Origin: Lachnospiraceae bacterium
GTDB lineage: Bacteria; Bacillota_A; Clostridia; Lachnospirales; Lachnospiraceae
Direction of reading: 5' to 3'
Assembly (NCBI GenBank): GCA_017553665.1
Contig: JAFZKM010000246.1
Coordinates: 1-7,391, forward strand
DNA: 7,391 nucleotides
Both the position numbers and the translations under genes were made by a program. The notes under the pieces are model-generated. The model was not told the DNA's origin. It did no database searches and saw nothing but the letters and a program-made list of their open reading frames with translations. This document shows, piece by piece, positions 5,996-7,391 of this stretch (its first letter is position 1; each line of letters opens with the position of its first letter).

Positions 5996-6069
5996 GGCGA
6001 AGTAGCTCAGTTGGCCAGAGCATGCGGTTCATACCCGCAGTGTCGAGGGTTCAAATCCCCCCTTCGCTA
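5996..6069 (+). tRNA. tRNA-Met (anticodon CAU, elongator type)
   Basis: 74 nt, 5 nt after tRNA-Val. Acceptor GGCGAAG pairs with CTTCGCT, with a terminal G-U pair as known for the Bacillus elongator tRNA-Met. D-arm is GCTC/GAGC; anticodon stem TGCGG/CCGCA with loop TTCATAC (anticodon CAT at 6030-6032); T-loop TTCAAAT. The T-stem GAGGG/CCCCC contains one A-C mismatch (6046 with 6060). It lacks the three consecutive G-C pairs at the anticodon-stem base that mark the initiator. tRNA-Ile with lysidine also has CAU, but the stem sequences fit Met better. CCA is not encoded. Confidence 0.93.
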
Positions 6070-6072
6070 CTC

Positions 6073-6101
6073 AAAAAGCCGTTCGTGATGAACGGCTTTT
6101 T
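6073..6101. terminator. bidirectional intrinsic terminator
   Basis: AAAAAGCCGTTC, loop GTGAT, GAACGGCTTTTT: a perfect 12-bp symmetric stem with a T-run at the 3' side on each strand. It begins 3 nt after the tRNA-Met discriminator base and also lies 44 nt beyond the stop of the minus-strand gene converging from the right, so it can end both transcripts. Confidence 0.93.
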
Positions 6102-6144
6102 CATTTTCCCTTTTCACTTTTCAATTCTGTCCGTGCCCGCTTTT

Positions 6145-7338
6145 TCAGGCTTCCCTCACGTTCGTCATCGCGAAATACAGCACATCACCCACACGGTGCC
6201 CGTCCTCTGCCAGATAGAGCTTTTTCCCTCCGACATGGATGATCAGGCGGTTATGGTAAATGGTGTTGCAATGCGGCGTAACGTCCGCGAAATGCGCGGT
6301 AAAATCATATCCGAGCAAGGTCGAGAGAAGCTTCAGATCCACCGGGTTCGGTATATCCGCGGGGACCTGTCCGAAAACGGCGAAATCGTCGTAGGCATAG
6401 AGCTCCTGCTTCTTTATGTCCAGTTCATAGAGCTCCTTCGCGGGATTGTCCGCGGCAAAGGACGCGAGTTTCACCCTCTCGAGGCTCTTCTGCTTCCTGT
6501 GCTTTGAGGATACCGCCGCCGCGAGTATTCCGAGGATCAGCGTTCCGGCAACTCCCGCGCATGAAATGACGGTCAGTATCGAATTCGTGTCATAGGCTTT
6601 CGCGAGAAGTCCCGCGTATCCGTCTCCGGTCCCCGTGTATACGGTCCCATCGGCGGCGCTCTCCTCCCCGTAGCCGAGTCTTATGTATTTCTCCGCGAGT
6701 TCATCGCAGATCTCATTTATCAGGCCGTTTATCTCACCGCCGTCGGCGCGCATGAATACGCATTCCCCGTACGGGATCGAGATCACGGGACAGGGAACGT
6801 GGTCAAAATGCTTTCCGACATACGCGGCGTAATCACTGCTGCTCCTTTTTACGATCGCGCCGTAAATACTGTCGTTCTTCAGCGCCGCGTACATTTCGGA
6901 CCTGTTGTTGAAATCGAGCGTATGCCCGTCGAGCGCCGTGCCTTCTATCAGACCTAGATATGCCTGCTCAATGCCCCAGTAGCACGAATCGACGCTGTCC
7001 GCGGGCACTTCGGGGCTGTCCTTCCTTATAACGGCGGTCAGTTCGTTGCGGTAGATGACAGGTGACGCGGCAATCGCGCCGTCCTCTCCGGCAAGCAGTT
7101 CGGCGGGCATTCCGGGGATAATGTCCAGTTCCCCGCTCCTCAGCAGATCGAGCGCTTCCGCCGCGGTAAGTGCCGCTCCGTCATGCTCTTTCACATACTC
7201 TGCCTTTACGCCCGCATCCGCGAGCCTCTGCAGGAATTCCGCCCAGGCGCCTTTTCGCGCGCCGCCTTCCCTGTAATACAGCGGATACTCGTTCTCACCG
7301 GCGATCCAGTATTTAATTGTAACCGTAGTCTCCGCCAT
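6145..7338 (-). CDS. membrane-anchored solute-binding-domain protein with unrecognised C-terminal domain
   Basis: The product is 397 aa from ATG 7336-7338, chosen because AGGAGG lies 5 nt upstream; an in-frame ATG at 7369-7371 would add 11 residues but has no clear ribosome site. Residues about 5-250 resemble a family-3 extracellular solute-binding domain. Lobe-one marks are LLRSGELDIIPGMP and ASPVIYRNELTAVIRKD, then a crossover with ALKNDSIYGAIVKRSS, and an amphipathic NGLINEICDELAEKYIRLGYGEES helix segment. One membrane helix follows (about 254-276) with KHRKQK after it, so the positive-inside rule puts the C-terminus in the cytoplasm. The last 120 residues show no GGDEF, EAL, kinase or methyl-accepting motif; ELYELDIKKQELY gives a weak PAS-like impression. 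No signal peptide is seen from either start, which is odd for an exported domain. The frame stays open to the right edge, so a longer N-terminus is not excluded. The role is unknown; a ligand sensor is an inference. Confidence 0.8.
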   Translation of the reverse strand: MAETTVTIKYWIAGENEYPLYYREGGARKGAWAEFLQRLADAGVKAEYVKEHDGAALTAAEALDLLRSGELDIIPGMPAELLAGEDGAIAASPVIYRNELTAVIRKDSPEVPADSVDSCYWGIEQAYLGLIEGTALDGHTLDFNNRSEMYAALKNDSIYGAIVKRSSSDYAAYVGKHFDHVPCPVISIPYGECVFMRADGGEINGLINEICDELAEKYIRLGYGEESAADGTVYTGTGDGYAGLLAKAYDTNSILTVISCAGVAGTLILGILAAAVSSKHRKQKSLERVKLASFAADNPAKELYELDIKKQELYAYDDFAVFGQVPADIPNPVDLKLLSTLLGYDFTAHFADVTPHCNTIYHNRLIIHVGGKKLYLAEDGHRVGDVLYFAMTNVREA

Positions 7339-7343
7339 ACTTT

Positions 7344-7349
7344 CCTCCT
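7344..7349 (-). promoter_or_regulatory. Shine-Dalgarno site that sets the start of the solute-binding protein
   Basis: AGGAGG on the minus strand, 5 nt before ATG 7336-7338, is a perfect anti-16S match. It favours this start over the upstream in-frame ATG at 7369-7371. On the minus strand the 20 bases beyond that ATG could be the tail of a preceding gene ending WGARFLK-stop, but this is too short to call. Confidence 0.7.
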
Positions 7350-7391
7350 GTTTAATTTCCGTTAAGTTCATTTTAAAAATCTTGCGCCCCA

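Noticed and set aside
5858..6088. Small plus-strand open frame across the tRNA promoter and both tRNAs
   Set aside because: The predicted peptide is simply translated tRNA (AQLGEHLPYKQRVIGSSPIG type), a familiar false call.

Overview
The window reads as chromosomal DNA of a Gram-positive anaerobe of class Clostridia, possibly a Lachnospiraceae-like lineage. I infer this from the Rex-type redox repressor, the Firmicutes-style serine acetyltransferase and cysteinyl-tRNA synthetase side by side, the lipoprotein cell-wall hydrolase with peptidoglycan-binding repeats, tRNAs without encoded CCA, A/G-rich Shine-Dalgarno sites and sigma-A-type promoters. Base composition is moderate to high. The species cannot be named from this sequence alone.

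Layout. Positions 1-5636 hold six genes, all on the minus strand and tightly packed (gaps of about 6-52 nt). In transcription order they are: rex (NADH/NAD+-sensing repressor), ispF (isoprenoid MEP pathway), galK (galactokinase), a lipoprotein with four peptidoglycan-binding repeats and an NlpC/P60 peptidase domain, cysE (serine acetyltransferase) and cysS (cysteinyl-tRNA synthetase, cut by the left window edge). They look like one operon driven by a good promoter at 5767-5795, which leaves a leader of about 120 nt in front of rex. ispF, cysE and cysS belong to a gene cluster conserved in Firmicutes; here galK and the cell-wall hydrolase sit between ispF and cysE, and rex leads the unit.

Positions 5637-5917 are a structured intergenic region. 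It carries two divergent promoters, one for the rex operon on the minus strand and one perfect-consensus promoter for the tRNAs on the plus strand. It also holds several perfect inverted repeats and a set of A/T tracts. Positions 5918-6069 carry tRNA-Val(UAC) and tRNA-Met(CAU), followed by a symmetric hairpin terminator at 6073-6101 that can stop transcription from both sides.

Positions 6145-7338 (minus strand, converging on the tRNAs) encode an unusual protein. It has a periplasmic-type solute-binding domain, a single membrane helix and an intracellular tail of about 120 residues that I do not recognise, but no visible signal peptide. It is the least conventional gene here.

How the genes could work together (inference): Rex would tie expression of its operon to the redox state. 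The operon combines isoprenoid precursor synthesis (lipid carrier for the cell wall), sugar activation, wall turnover, and cysteine synthesis and charging. Nothing in the window amounts to a clearly new multi-gene system. The best leads are the sensor-like 6145-7338 protein, the inverted repeats around the rex promoter, and the cysteine-rich tail on IspF.
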